64,000 bases of DNA from JBCDHN01 sp964351855. GTDB taxonomy: Bacteria > Verrucomicrobiota > Verrucomicrobiia > Verrucomicrobiales > DEV007. Each line of letters starts with the position of its first letter. The first letter of the stretch is position 1. Shown here one piece after another: positions 44,291 through 52,598 of the stretch. The stretch lies in the NCBI GenBank assembly GCA_964351855.1, contig CAYGQD010000005.1, forward strand, positions 17,961 to 81,960, read 5' to 3'. Under the pieces are notes generated by a model that was given only the letters and a program-made list of their open reading frames with translations, searched no databases and was not told the origin of the DNA. A program made the translations under genes and the position numbers.

Positions 44291-45568
44291 TTAGCCAAAG
44301 AGCGAGGTCACCGGCTTGCCTTTGTCGGCGAAGGTAAACGGACGGCGACTTGGCGAGTAAATGGTCTCTTCCAGCGGGATTCCCAGGCCGTAACCGATCG
44401 TGGCCATGAAGTCCTCAGGGGTGACTTCATTGCTGACGATTTTCTTCCCTTGTTTGTCGGACTCTCCGTAGAGTTGCCCGCCAGCAATACCTCCACCAGC
44501 CAGGACGGTCGAATACGTGGCCGGGAAGTGGTCGCGACCATTGTTCATGTTGATGTTCGGAGTTCTTCCGAACTCGGTCCCGATCGCGACCATTGTCGAA
44601 TCCAAGAGTCCTTTGGACTTCAAGTCTTCGAGCAACGCAGCCACGGCTTGGTCGAGCACCGGGAATACGCCGTTCGCACGCGTCTCCAAATCTTCGTGCA
44701 TGTCGAAACCACCGGTGTGGACTTCGATCACGCGCACCCCACGCTCGACGAGTCGCCGGGCGAGCAAGCAACCCAAACCAACGCGGCTCTCGCCATACTG
44801 AGCACGATTCGGCTCACCGCTGATATCGAAGGCTTCCAACTCGGTGCTTTTCAGCAAGCTCGTCGCCTGCTCATAGTATTCCACGTAGGAACGAGGGCCA
44901 CTATACTTGAATTTCTCGACGAACTGAGTGCCCAGCTTTTGCGCGATCTCCATTCTCCGGTCGAACCGCTCATCGTTGGTCAGCAACATCGCATTGGGAA
45001 CCCCACCATTCGGATCAGCGATTGGCAGAGGACTGAGAGACGGGTCCAGGTAGCCGGAATTGGAGGTGCTTTGACCGACAATAACGCTATCCGGAAGGAT
45101 TTCTCCGCGTTTCCCGAGGAGTTCCTGGGCGAAAGGACCGATGCGAGGGTGAACGATCGTCGCCCGCTTGTTATAGCCCGTCAGCATGATGTAGCTACCG
45201 CCTTCATGCGCTCCGTTGGTGGAATGCATGCTGTTGATGATCGCCAGCTTGTCGGCATGTTTGGCCAAGTTGGTGAACTTCGGCCCCAGTTGGATGCCGT
45301 CCACATTGGTGGAAATCGGCTTATCGCGCTGGAACATGACTGCTGAACTCTTGTTGGTGCAGTCAAAGCTGTCCAAATGGCTCATTCCGCCTGAACAATA
45401 GATGTAGATGAGACTCTTGGCCTTTCCCGCGCCCGCTTGGGCACTAGCCTGGTTCATGGTGGCGGCGAAGGGAGTCGTGAGACCAACTCCAAGGGTCATT
45501 TTTGCGGTCCGCTCCATAAAGAAACGGCGGCTTTGGGAATCTTTCCCGGCTAGTTCTGCGATATGCAT
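44291..45568 (-). CDS. DUF1501 family protein (partner of the DUF1549/DUF1553 gene)
   Basis: Exported DUF1501 protein of 425 residues. The N-terminus has a Tat-type start, SRRFFMERTAKMTLGVGLTTPFAA. Conserved segments are KSLIYIYCSGGMSHLDSFD near residue 55, ESRVGLGCLLARRLVERGVRVIEVHTGGFDMHEDL near 265, and AIGTEFGRTPNINMNNGRDHF followed by EVTPEDFMATIGYGLGIPLEETIYSPSRRPF at the end. It is the second gene of an operon, 35 bases after the DUF1549/DUF1553 gene, which is the typical PVC order. It differs clearly from the orphan copy at 13546. The pair probably acts in the periplasm; the biochemical reaction is not known. Confidence 0.92.
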   Translation of the reverse strand: MHIAELAGKDSQSRRFFMERTAKMTLGVGLTTPFAATMNQASAQAGAGKAKSLIYIYCSGGMSHLDSFDCTNKSSAVMFQRDKPISTNVDGIQLGPKFTNLAKHADKLAIINSMHSTNGAHEGGSYIMLTGYNKRATIVHPRIGPFAQELLGKRGEILPDSVIVGQSTSNSGYLDPSLSPLPIADPNGGVPNAMLLTNDERFDRRMEIAQKLGTQFVEKFKYSGPRSYVEYYEQATSLLKSTELEAFDISGEPNRAQYGESRVGLGCLLARRLVERGVRVIEVHTGGFDMHEDLETRANGVFPVLDQAVAALLEDLKSKGLLDSTMVAIGTEFGRTPNINMNNGRDHFPATYSTVLAGGGIAGGQLYGESDKQGKKIVSNEVTPEDFMATIGYGLGIPLEETIYSPSRRPFTFADKGKPVTSLFG

Positions 45569-45603
45569 GGTCGTAAGTGGATGAAGGTTTTTAAAAAATC
45601 AGA

Positions 45604-47697
45604 CTATTGGATGAAGAGGAATTCCGGGCTGTTCATGAGTGCCCAAGCAAGGTCTCGAATTCCGTCGTCGCCATATTCATCGAGAATATCGACGCCCATC
45701 GACTGCTCTTCATCGGTCGGAAACCGAGAAAGCATCGTGAAGTAAACGGCCCGGACTTTGTCTTCAGGTGCATCGAGTTCTTCGAGATCTTCGACCACTT
45801 TGGAGCCGCTCCCGGTGAGGCGATTGGTCACCGCACCATTCATGAGAGCCAGAACCTGGGGAACTGAACCATCGTAGATGTGCTCGTCCGTCACCAAACG
45901 GTCAGACTGACCAAAGGTGTCAAGTAGGGAGGCTCCCGGGGCAGGTTGCGCCATCTCCGAGGCCCGGATCAGTTCTAGGTTCCCCATGCGTGGAACGTCC
46001 GGATTGCGAGGAGTGAGTTGTCCCGGTTCATCGACGATCCCGGAACCCAACATCCGAAAGTTGGACTGCCAGGCTTTGTATTTCCCGAAGATTTCTTCCA
46101 TTGACTCATTGTTGAAGTCCACATCGAGGAGCGTCCGAACAAAGGAACCATCGCGTCCCCGAACGGTATCGACTTCCGGACCGTGAGCCAAGAGCATCAG
46201 GGAATCCCAAGCCTGTTCGGCGCGCATCCGGCGAAGAACCGGACCTTGGAAGGTGTAAGAACGGGCTTGGCTCGGCTCTTCATAGGTGGAGATCGACTGG
46301 TAGGCGCGGGTGTTATATAAGGTGCGCATGAACTGACGAAGGTCATAGTTCAGCCCTTTCATCACCCCAGCGGCATACTTGGCGGTTTCGGCTTGAGCAG
46401 AATCGCTTTCCCATTCCACCGGAAAATCGTGAACGGGTTCGACCAACGCTCTTCCGAAAGCCCGGCTCCACATCCGGTTTGCGATGACCAGAGCAAATCG
46501 AGGGTTCTCCTCGCTAATCAACCAATCTGCGAGGGCTTCGCGGCGGGTGCGCCCGCTCATTTTTGCTGGTTTGCCAACCATCGTTTTCGGTTTGAAAACC
46601 TCGCCTCCGATGTCCTCCACGTTGGTGGGCACAGGCATGTCAGCTCCTTCGATGTCTGCCAAGTTCCATCCCAAGAAATTGAGATAGTAGCGAAAAATCC
46701 GTGCGTCTTGTTGGTCCTTGAGGTCGATTCCTTGGCTGGAGGCATACTGCTCAAATTCCCACTTCCATTTTTCAGGGGCATTCGGCATTTGACCTGCGCC
46801 GCCATCCATCATCATGGCACCACCGGAACGGAACGTGGTAAAGGTCCGCTGGGTTTGCCCAAAAAATGCGGCCATCTCGTAGAAATCATCCATCGTCCAA
46901 TCATCGAACGGATGATCGTGGCACTGGGCGCAGGAAATATCGATTCCCAACATCACTTGGCCAAAGTTCGAAAAAGCATCGAACTCCATCCCTGCGTCCC
47001 TCAAAATAAAACCGGCCGCAGGATTGTGCCCCATGTTCCCGTTGGCCGTGATCATCTGCCGCACCATTTCATCGTAATGCACATTGTTAGCCAACGACTC
47101 TTTCCACCACTGAATGTAAGGCTCGAACCGGACTCCATTGGGGAAATCCGCATCTCCATGGAGTCTGAACATGTCCCCGAAGTAATTGAACATGTGGCTG
47201 GCGTATCCTGGATGGGTCAGCAGTTCGTCGATCAATGCTTCACGCTTGTCGGTCCGAGGGCTTTCCGCGAACTTCAGGAATTCTTCACGAGTCGGAATCC
47301 GACCGATGATGTCGAGATAGACGCGGCGGACGAACAGATCGTCAGGCAGCGGTTCATTGAATCCCTTGAACCCTTCTTTGGCGAGCTTTCTGGCGAGAAC
47401 CGCGTCGATCGACTTTGCAGCCTTCATGACCTGGGTGTCGTCTCCCAGGATGGCGAAGCGCTGAGCCGCTTCTTGGTCGGCGGCCGTGAAGAGATTGACC
47501 GGAGCTTCCACCGTTTTCCCGGTGGGGAGCCTCAGTGTCAGCTTTCCATCTTCTAAGCCTACAAAAGCGGCTTCGAGTTGTTTCTTATCGCTGGCGCGAG
47601 TCCAGCTACGGCCAAACGAAGGGCCAGCCAACAGGAGCGTGATTGCAGCGAGCCAGCCTAATCTGACGAGCGCTGTAGTTTGAGCGGAGATTTTCAT
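45604..47697 (-). CDS. SHD1-DUF1549-DUF1553 protein
   Basis: Exported 697-residue protein. A signal peptide (LGWLAAITLLLAGPSFG) is followed by an SHD1-like domain (RSWTRASDKKQLEAAFVGLEDGKLTLRL, about 30-85). DUF1549 begins VLARKLAKEGFKGFNEPLPDDLFVRRVYLDIIGRIPTREEF, with the haem-type motif CAQCHDHPFDDW near residue 258. DUF1553 follows (MSGRTRREALADWLISEENPRFALVIANRMW onward), ending in RAVYFTMLSRFPTDEEQSMG. The N-terminal cytochrome c domain found in many relatives is replaced here by SHD1. It is the first gene of the operon with the DUF1501 gene, and divergent from a PAS-AraC regulator. The palindrome at 47730-47747 lies 32 bases before its start. Confidence 0.92.
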   Translation of the reverse strand: MKISAQTTALVRLGWLAAITLLLAGPSFGRSWTRASDKKQLEAAFVGLEDGKLTLRLPTGKTVEAPVNLFTAADQEAAQRFAILGDDTQVMKAAKSIDAVLARKLAKEGFKGFNEPLPDDLFVRRVYLDIIGRIPTREEFLKFAESPRTDKREALIDELLTHPGYASHMFNYFGDMFRLHGDADFPNGVRFEPYIQWWKESLANNVHYDEMVRQMITANGNMGHNPAAGFILRDAGMEFDAFSNFGQVMLGIDISCAQCHDHPFDDWTMDDFYEMAAFFGQTQRTFTTFRSGGAMMMDGGAGQMPNAPEKWKWEFEQYASSQGIDLKDQQDARIFRYYLNFLGWNLADIEGADMPVPTNVEDIGGEVFKPKTMVGKPAKMSGRTRREALADWLISEENPRFALVIANRMWSRAFGRALVEPVHDFPVEWESDSAQAETAKYAAGVMKGLNYDLRQFMRTLYNTRAYQSISTYEEPSQARSYTFQGPVLRRMRAEQAWDSLMLLAHGPEVDTVRGRDGSFVRTLLDVDFNNESMEEIFGKYKAWQSNFRMLGSGIVDEPGQLTPRNPDVPRMGNLELIRASEMAQPAPGASLLDTFGQSDRLVTDEHIYDGSVPQVLALMNGAVTNRLTGSGSKVVEDLEELDAPEDKVRAVYFTMLSRFPTDEEQSMGVDILDEYGDDGIRDLAWALMNSPEFLFIQ

Positions 47698-47729
47698 GCA
47701 AGTTGTAACAAGTGGGGGCAGTTATGAGA

Positions 47730-47747
47730 TTCACGAACCTTCGTGAG
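47730..47747. promoter_or_regulatory. 18-bp palindrome TTCACG-N6-CGTGAG, candidate operator
   Basis: TTCACG (47730-47735), six bases AACCTT, then CGTGAG (47742-47747); the central TCACGAA/TTCGTGA arms pair perfectly. It lies between the DUF1549-DUF1501 operon and the divergent AraC-type gene and matches the palindrome at 13463-13480 with the same 6-base spacer. A regulator-binding site is the obvious hypothesis. Confidence 0.5.
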
Positions 47748-47865
47748 GAATAATTCCCATTTTTCGATTCTGTAACGTAGATTTTTTGAGAGCAAGCTTA
47801 AAACGCATCAGTAATGTATTGATTTCTAACATCTGCAAAATGTTTCTTACCTTCCCTTTCTGGTT

Positions 47866-48612
47866 TTGAAGATAACTCCCCTTGAACTCAGAGCCCGTTT
47901 TCTGGACGCGATCGATCCCGACCTTCACTTTTACAAGCTCTTCGATCATCTCCAGGGCATCTTGTTTTTCGCGAAAGACTGTGAAGGAAGACTTCTCGCT
48001 GCCAATCGTCCCTTGCTGCGGCGCTATGGCTTTATGCAGGAAGAAGACATTCTCGGGAAAACCGATTTCGATCTGCTTCCCCGCAGCTTGGCCGAGAAGT
48101 TTCGGGAAGATGATCTTCAGGTGGTGGAAACGGCAAAGCCGCTCTTGGAGATCGTCGAACTCTTCATCAACCGCGAAGGAATTCCGGATTGGTACCTTAC
48201 CAATAAACGCCCCATTCTCGATCGCTCCGGGGTCGCCATCGGAGTCATGGGCACGATCGAGAATTACGACTCCCATCGGGAGTGGCTCCCACCGGAAGAA
48301 GACATTTCGCGGGCACTTCGTCACATTCGCACCCATTTCAATCAGGATCTCTCGATCCGCGCATTGGCCAAAAGCTGCACCATGTCCGTTCGCCAGTTCG
48401 AACGGAAATTTAAGCATTACCTGAAAACGACGCCTCAGCAGTTCATCATGAAAATGCGGGTCCACGCCGGCTGCGACGCCTTGCGAAAAACCAGCCGCTC
48501 GATTGCGGAAATTGCGGTGGACCTCGGCTTTTACGATCAGAGTTCTTTCACGCGTCATTTCCGCAAACACATGGGAATCACGCCGCTTCAGTATCGGAAG
48601 GAATACCGGTAA
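47866..48612 (+). CDS. PAS-AraC family transcriptional regulator
   Basis: Regulator of 248 residues with a TTG start at 47866; no in-frame ATG was found just upstream. Residues about 20-130 form a PAS domain (GILFFAKDCEGRLLAANRPLLRRYGFMQEEDILGKTDFDLLPR ... PILDRSGVAIGVMGTIENYD). An AraC-type DNA-binding domain with two helix-turn-helices occupies about 145-248: QDLSIRALAKSCTMSVRQFERKFKHYLKTTPQQFIMKMRV and IAEIAVDLGFYDQSSFTRHFRKHMGITPLQYRKEYR. The gene is divergent from the DUF1549-DUF1501 operon, with the 18-bp palindrome in between. Control of that operon by this protein in response to a small ligand sensed by PAS is the simplest reading, but is inference. Confidence 0.9.
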   Translation: MKITPLELRARFLDAIDPDLHFYKLFDHLQGILFFAKDCEGRLLAANRPLLRRYGFMQEEDILGKTDFDLLPRSLAEKFREDDLQVVETAKPLLEIVELFINREGIPDWYLTNKRPILDRSGVAIGVMGTIENYDSHREWLPPEEDISRALRHIRTHFNQDLSIRALAKSCTMSVRQFERKFKHYLKTTPQQFIMKMRVHAGCDALRKTSRSIAEIAVDLGFYDQSSFTRHFRKHMGITPLQYRKEYR

Positions 48613-48657
48613 ACCGCTTGCAATACTGGGTTTGGCCCGGACACTGGCCTCTTTCAC

Positions 48658-50367
48658 ATGAGTTCTCCCTCTTTCGCCGATCTCGGCCTCGACGCCAGGT
48701 TGGTCGCCTCTCTGGATTCCCTGGATATCCGCGAACCGACGCCGATCCAAGCCCTCGCCATTCCCATCATTTTAGAAGGTGAGGACATTGTCGGTCTTTC
48801 CCAAACCGGTTCCGGAAAGACGGCGGCATTCGGCCTTCCGTTGTTGCAACGGATTGATCCGAAATTGAGGGCCGCCCAAGCCTTGATCGTCTGCCCGACC
48901 CGAGAACTGGCGGTTCAAGTTGGCGAAGCGCTGACAAGTTTTTCTCGCGACACTCCCGGATTGCGTGGAGCCACCCTTTATGGAGGGGCGCCGATGGACA
49001 AGCAGATCCGTGACCTCAAAGGGGGAGCCCAGGTCATTGTCGGAACTCCGGGACGCGTTTTCGACCATCTCAAACGAGGGACGTTGGTCCCTGACAAGAT
49101 CAAATACGTGGTCCTGGATGAGGCTGACCGGATGCTGGACATGGGCTTCCGGGATGAAATGGAAGAGTTGCTCGAAAAACTCCCCGCCGAGCGCCAGACC
49201 CTCTTTTTCTCCGCCACGATGAACAAGCACGTGGAGCGGCTCATCAAGAAATTCGGCAAGGAGGCACGCAAGATCGAAATCGAGCAGCCGGTCTTGACCG
49301 CCGACACCGTCGTTCAGGCTTACTACGATCTGCGTTGGCCTTCCAAGCGGGAAGTGATCTGCCGCCTCTTGGAGATGGAAACGCCGCGACTCACGATCGT
49401 GTTCTGCAACACCAAGAAAACGGTCGATGAATGCAGCGAAGCCCTCCAAGAACAAGGTTTCCCGGCGGACCGCATCCACGGTGACATGACCCAACCGATG
49501 CGCGAGCGAGTCATGAACCGTTTTCGCGAGGGACAAATTTCGATTCTCATCGCCACGGACGTCGCGGCTCGTGGTCTCGATATCGACAACATCGATCTCG
49601 TGATCAATTTCGACCTTCCCGGCGATCCCGAGGATTACGTGCACCGGATTGGCCGGACAGGGCGTGCCGGAAGGGCCGGGCGTGCGGTCAGTCTTGTGGC
49701 CCAACGTGAAATCAACCGTCTCCGAACCATCGAGCGCTACGCCAAACTGAAGATCGAGGAGTTACCGGTCCCGGGTCGCAAGGATTTGGAGCGTGGTCGG
49801 GCCAAGGCGATGCTCGAAACATTGCGCGCCCAACTCAGCGAGGATGACAAGACGGACGCGCTTCCGGACTTCGCCGCCTTGGGCGAAGAGTTCGAGTGGA
49901 GTAACGTGGCCAACACCCTGTTTAGCCTTTGGTGTGATGCATCGATGCGCGAGATTCAACCCATTCCGGAGGATGGCGGCAAAAAAGAACGCCGTCGAGA
50001 GGAACCACGCGACCGGGATCGGCGCGAACCGAGAGATCGAGATCGCGGAGATCGACAGGAAAGACGGGACCGCAAACCTCGCGATCGGGATTCCGGCCCT
50101 CCCTCGCAAACGTCTGCGCCTCCACCAGGAAAGCGCCGAATCTTCATCGGACTCGGCAAGGTTGAACAAATCCGCCCAGGAGAACTCATCGGCATGCTCT
50201 ACAACGAATCCGGAATTCCCGATGGTTCGATTGGTCAGCTTCACCTCTTTCCCCGCCATTCCCTGGTGGATGTCGACGAAGACTACGCCGAGAAGCTGGT
50301 TCACGGCAGCCGGAATGCACGCTTCCGGGGTCGGGCGATCCGGATTCGATTCGACGATCGGACGTAG
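48658..50367 (+). CDS. DEAD-box RNA helicase with DbpA-type RNA-binding domain
   Basis: ATP-dependent RNA helicase, 569 residues, in ribosome assembly or RNA turnover. Motifs in order: Q motif (EPTPIQALAIP), Walker A SQTGSGKT near 50, PTREL, GTPGR, VLDEADRMLDMGF near 155, FFSATM near 183, IVFCNTKKTVDE, TDVAARGLDI and HRIGRTGRAG near 328. An Arg/Asp/Glu-rich linker follows (about 440-485, repeats of RDRDRR type). The C-terminal DbpA/CsdA RNA-recognition domain runs from about 490 (RRIFIGLGKVEQIRPGELIGMLYNESGI) to FRGRAIRIRFDD. The overall layout matches DeaD/CsdA better than RhlE. It starts 45 bases after the AraC gene on the same strand, and converges with the cupin remnant. Confidence 0.94.
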   Translation: MSSPSFADLGLDARLVASLDSLDIREPTPIQALAIPIILEGEDIVGLSQTGSGKTAAFGLPLLQRIDPKLRAAQALIVCPTRELAVQVGEALTSFSRDTPGLRGATLYGGAPMDKQIRDLKGGAQVIVGTPGRVFDHLKRGTLVPDKIKYVVLDEADRMLDMGFRDEMEELLEKLPAERQTLFFSATMNKHVERLIKKFGKEARKIEIEQPVLTADTVVQAYYDLRWPSKREVICRLLEMETPRLTIVFCNTKKTVDECSEALQEQGFPADRIHGDMTQPMRERVMNRFREGQISILIATDVAARGLDIDNIDLVINFDLPGDPEDYVHRIGRTGRAGRAGRAVSLVAQREINRLRTIERYAKLKIEELPVPGRKDLERGRAKAMLETLRAQLSEDDKTDALPDFAALGEEFEWSNVANTLFSLWCDASMREIQPIPEDGGKKERRREEPRDRDRREPRDRDRGDRQERRDRKPRDRDSGPPSQTSAPPPGKRRIFIGLGKVEQIRPGELIGMLYNESGIPDGSIGQLHLFPRHSLVDVDEDYAEKLVHGSRNARFRGRAIRIRFDDRT

Positions 50368-50379
50368 AATCTGGGTGAA

Positions 50380-50657
50380 TTAGCCAAGTTCGATCCCGAA
50401 GTTCGGCGCAATCGCAGCAAGCTTGCCTTTTTCCTCGGGACCTGGCTCAGGTAGCTGCCCTTGCTCCGAATCCCACGGTTGACCGGTTTCGAAAAACATC
50501 TTCTCGAGTCCTGCCGGAGCGACGAAAATGAGCATCTCCGCGGATTGATCACTTTCGTTCTTGAGTCGGTTTGTTCTCCGGTGGCCACGATCCGGACTGG
50601 CAGCCCGTGAAACGAGAACCAAAAGCCTTCGTGAGGTTGATAGATGCTCGGTTTCAT
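50380..50657 (-). pseudogene. Cupin-domain gene with internal deletion and frameshift
   Basis: Two remnants of one cupin-type protein are joined out of frame. From the ATG at 50657 the frame gives KPSIYQPHEGFWFSFHGLPV and RIVATGEQT, the usual start of such proteins, after which it drifts into non-family sequence. A different reverse frame gives NESDQSAEMLIFVAPAGLEKMF and ends KLAAIAPNFGIELG at the TAA at 50380-50382, the usual end. The central metal-binding beta-barrel (about 75 residues) between GEQT and NESD is missing. The ATG overlaps the DUF4174 stop (ATGA), showing the gene once formed an operon with it. Confidence 0.75.
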
Positions 50658-51094
50658 CGATTGCGCATTTCTTCGCGCCGCATCGGCATCTTGTCGATCA
50701 AATCGAACAGCTTTTGCAGGTCAAAACGTCCTCCGCGTTGCCGTGCCTTGATTCCCCCATCGTTCCCAATCAAGAGCAGTTGAGACTCGTTCCTCGAAAG
50801 GTCGAGGCGAAGATGCAAAACCTGGGCCTGATCCGATGTGAGTTTCACCGCATAGGAGGGAGTCTTCCCGGGAAACTCTCCGGTGTGAAAGAGCAGCAGA
50901 TGGCGGTCGCGGATTTCGGCCCGTTGACGTTTCACCTGTTCTTCCAGGTTTTTCAATGCAGCCTTGCCGCTCCGATCATCAGGAAGATGCACGACAATGA
51001 GCCGGTTTTTCCAACGAAACTGAGATAGGGGATTTTCGGCCATCGCCATTGAGGAAAGGGCGAAAAGAAGGAGAAGAATGATTGAGTTTCGCAC
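50654..51094 (-). CDS. DUF4174 domain protein
   Basis: Exported small protein of 146 residues from a GTG at 51094, which begins a signal peptide (RNSIILLLLFALSSMAMA). The rest matches the DUF4174 pattern: LSQFRWKNRLIVVHLPDD, ERDL-like RDRHLLLFHTG, SQLLLIGNDGGIKARQRG and the C-terminal DLQKLFDLIDKMPMRREEM. The frame is open upstream to 51346, but that part overlaps the divergent gene at 51168 and lacks signal character. It overlaps the start of the cupin remnant by four bases. DUF4174 has a thioredoxin-like outline without a CxxC here; its function is not known. Confidence 0.75.
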   Translation of the reverse strand: MRNSIILLLLFALSSMAMAENPLSQFRWKNRLIVVHLPDDRSGKAALKNLEEQVKRQRAEIRDRHLLLFHTGEFPGKTPSYAVKLTSDQAQVLHLRLDLSRNESQLLLIGNDGGIKARQRGGRFDLQKLFDLIDKMPMRREEMRNR

Positions 51095-51167
51095 TAATCC
51101 ATCTACGGCCCTATCACGTAACTGGATTGGCGGGTAATCGATCGATCCCGCTCCGCTCCTCTTCTTC

Positions 51168-52598
51168 ATGCCTACCGACCAACCTATTGCGATCGCCGGT
51201 GCCAGTGGCTTTGTCGGCTCCTGGTTGCTGCGGGAGCTGGGCAGCCAGCATCGTTGGGTTGGGCTGTCCCGTTCCGAGCGCGTTTCGGAAGATGACCAAA
51301 TCGGATGGCGCCAGGCCGATCTCTTTTCCTTACCGAATTTGACCAAAGCGCTCGAAGGAGCCCGCGTTGGGATTTATCTGGTCCACTCCATGCTTCCCAG
51401 TTCGCGTTTGGTCCAGGGCAGTTTTGCGGATCTCGATTTGCTGTTGGCGGATAACTTTGTCCGGGCAGCGGAAGCCGCCGGAGTCGAACACATCATTTAT
51501 CTCGGTGGACTCATTCCGGATGACGACGATTCCCTTTCGGATCATTTGGCGAGCCGACAAGAGGTGGAAAAGGTGCTGCGCAGTCGATCTCTACCCGTCA
51601 CGGTGCTGAGATCCGGTTTGATCTACGGGAGAGGCGGCTCTTCGATCCGGATTCTTCTGCAATTGGTCCGGCGTCTTCCCGTAATGGTGTTGCCACGATG
51701 GACGAGGCAATTGACCCAATCAACCGATGTTCGAGATGTGGCTCGCGCGGTTGAACTCTGCATCAGCGAAGATCGGTTTCGTGGAGGAACTTGGGATATC
51801 GCCAGCCACGCGCCGATGACGTATCGCGATATGATTTTGCGATCGGCGGAAGTTCTCGGCATGCGACCCAAAACCGTGGATGTGCCGGTCAATTTCATTG
51901 GTCTGTCGAAACTCTGGGTCGCGACGATTAGCCAAACCTCTCCGCGCTTGGTCAACCCGCTGCTCGCCAGCCTGCGCCACAGCATGGTCGCGAAGGACAA
52001 TGCCTTGCTCCAGGAATTGCTGCCGGGCGCGATTCCCTTTGAAGAATCGGTTCGTGATTCGGTCGATGCAGAAGGGAATCCGGTCGGTTATCCGGAACCG
52101 AGCCAACGTCGTCACAAACGCAAGAAACTGCGAGAAGCGCGGCGGGTTCGCTCCGTTCAGCGGATGCCCTTGCCAAAGCATTGGAGTGCCCAGCAGGCCG
52201 CAGATGCCTACGGTCAATGGCTCACCCGAACCTCCGCCACCATCATTAACGTCCAACAGTCGGAAGACGGAACCCTTCGTTTTCTCTGGCGCTGGCCGCG
52301 CATTTCCATGCTGGAGCTGCATCCCTCCGACTTCACCCGCGATCACGAATACCGCCGCGTGTTTTACATACGAGGTGGCCTCCTCACCCGGACAGAAACC
52401 TTGCCCCACGGACGCTTCGAGTTTCGCGTGGTCGAAGAAGGAAAGGCCGTCATCGCCGCGATCCACGAGTACTCGCCCCGACTTCCCTGGTGGATCTATC
52501 AATTCACCCAAGCCCAAATTCATCTCCTGGTGATGCGTGCCTTTGCGCGTCATTTACGCGGATTACGCGACAACGGGGAAGCCGAGGAACCCGCCTAA
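51168..52598 (+). CDS. NAD(P)-binding epimerase-like protein with C-terminal extra domain
   Basis: Protein of 476 residues. The N-terminal 290 residues form an atypical SDR (YbjT/NmrA-like) fold: IAIAGASGFVGSWLLRELG Rossmann motif, then GARVGIYLVHSMLPSS, HIIYLGGLIPDD and LPVTVLRSGLIYGRGG. A basic segment (SQRRHKRKKLREARR, near 310) links to a 150-residue C-terminal region with TLRFLWRWPRISMLELHPSDFTRDHEYRRVFYIRGG and RTETLPHGRFEFR that I do not recognise. The C-terminal part contains many aromatic residues and may be membrane-associated. It is convergent with the renalase-like gene, with a four-base stop overlap, and belongs to the redox cluster to 58971. Confidence 0.8.
   Translation: MPTDQPIAIAGASGFVGSWLLRELGSQHRWVGLSRSERVSEDDQIGWRQADLFSLPNLTKALEGARVGIYLVHSMLPSSRLVQGSFADLDLLLADNFVRAAEAAGVEHIIYLGGLIPDDDDSLSDHLASRQEVEKVLRSRSLPVTVLRSGLIYGRGGSSIRILLQLVRRLPVMVLPRWTRQLTQSTDVRDVARAVELCISEDRFRGGTWDIASHAPMTYRDMILRSAEVLGMRPKTVDVPVNFIGLSKLWVATISQTSPRLVNPLLASLRHSMVAKDNALLQELLPGAIPFEESVRDSVDAEGNPVGYPEPSQRRHKRKKLREARRVRSVQRMPLPKHWSAQQAADAYGQWLTRTSATIINVQQSEDGTLRFLWRWPRISMLELHPSDFTRDHEYRRVFYIRGGLLTRTETLPHGRFEFRVVEEGKAVIAAIHEYSPRLPWWIYQFTQAQIHLLVMRAFARHLRGLRDNGEAEEPA

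Noticed and set aside
47731..48750. 339-codon reverse open frame
   Set aside because: Antisense to the PAS-AraC gene, whose PAS and helix-turn-helix motifs are clear.
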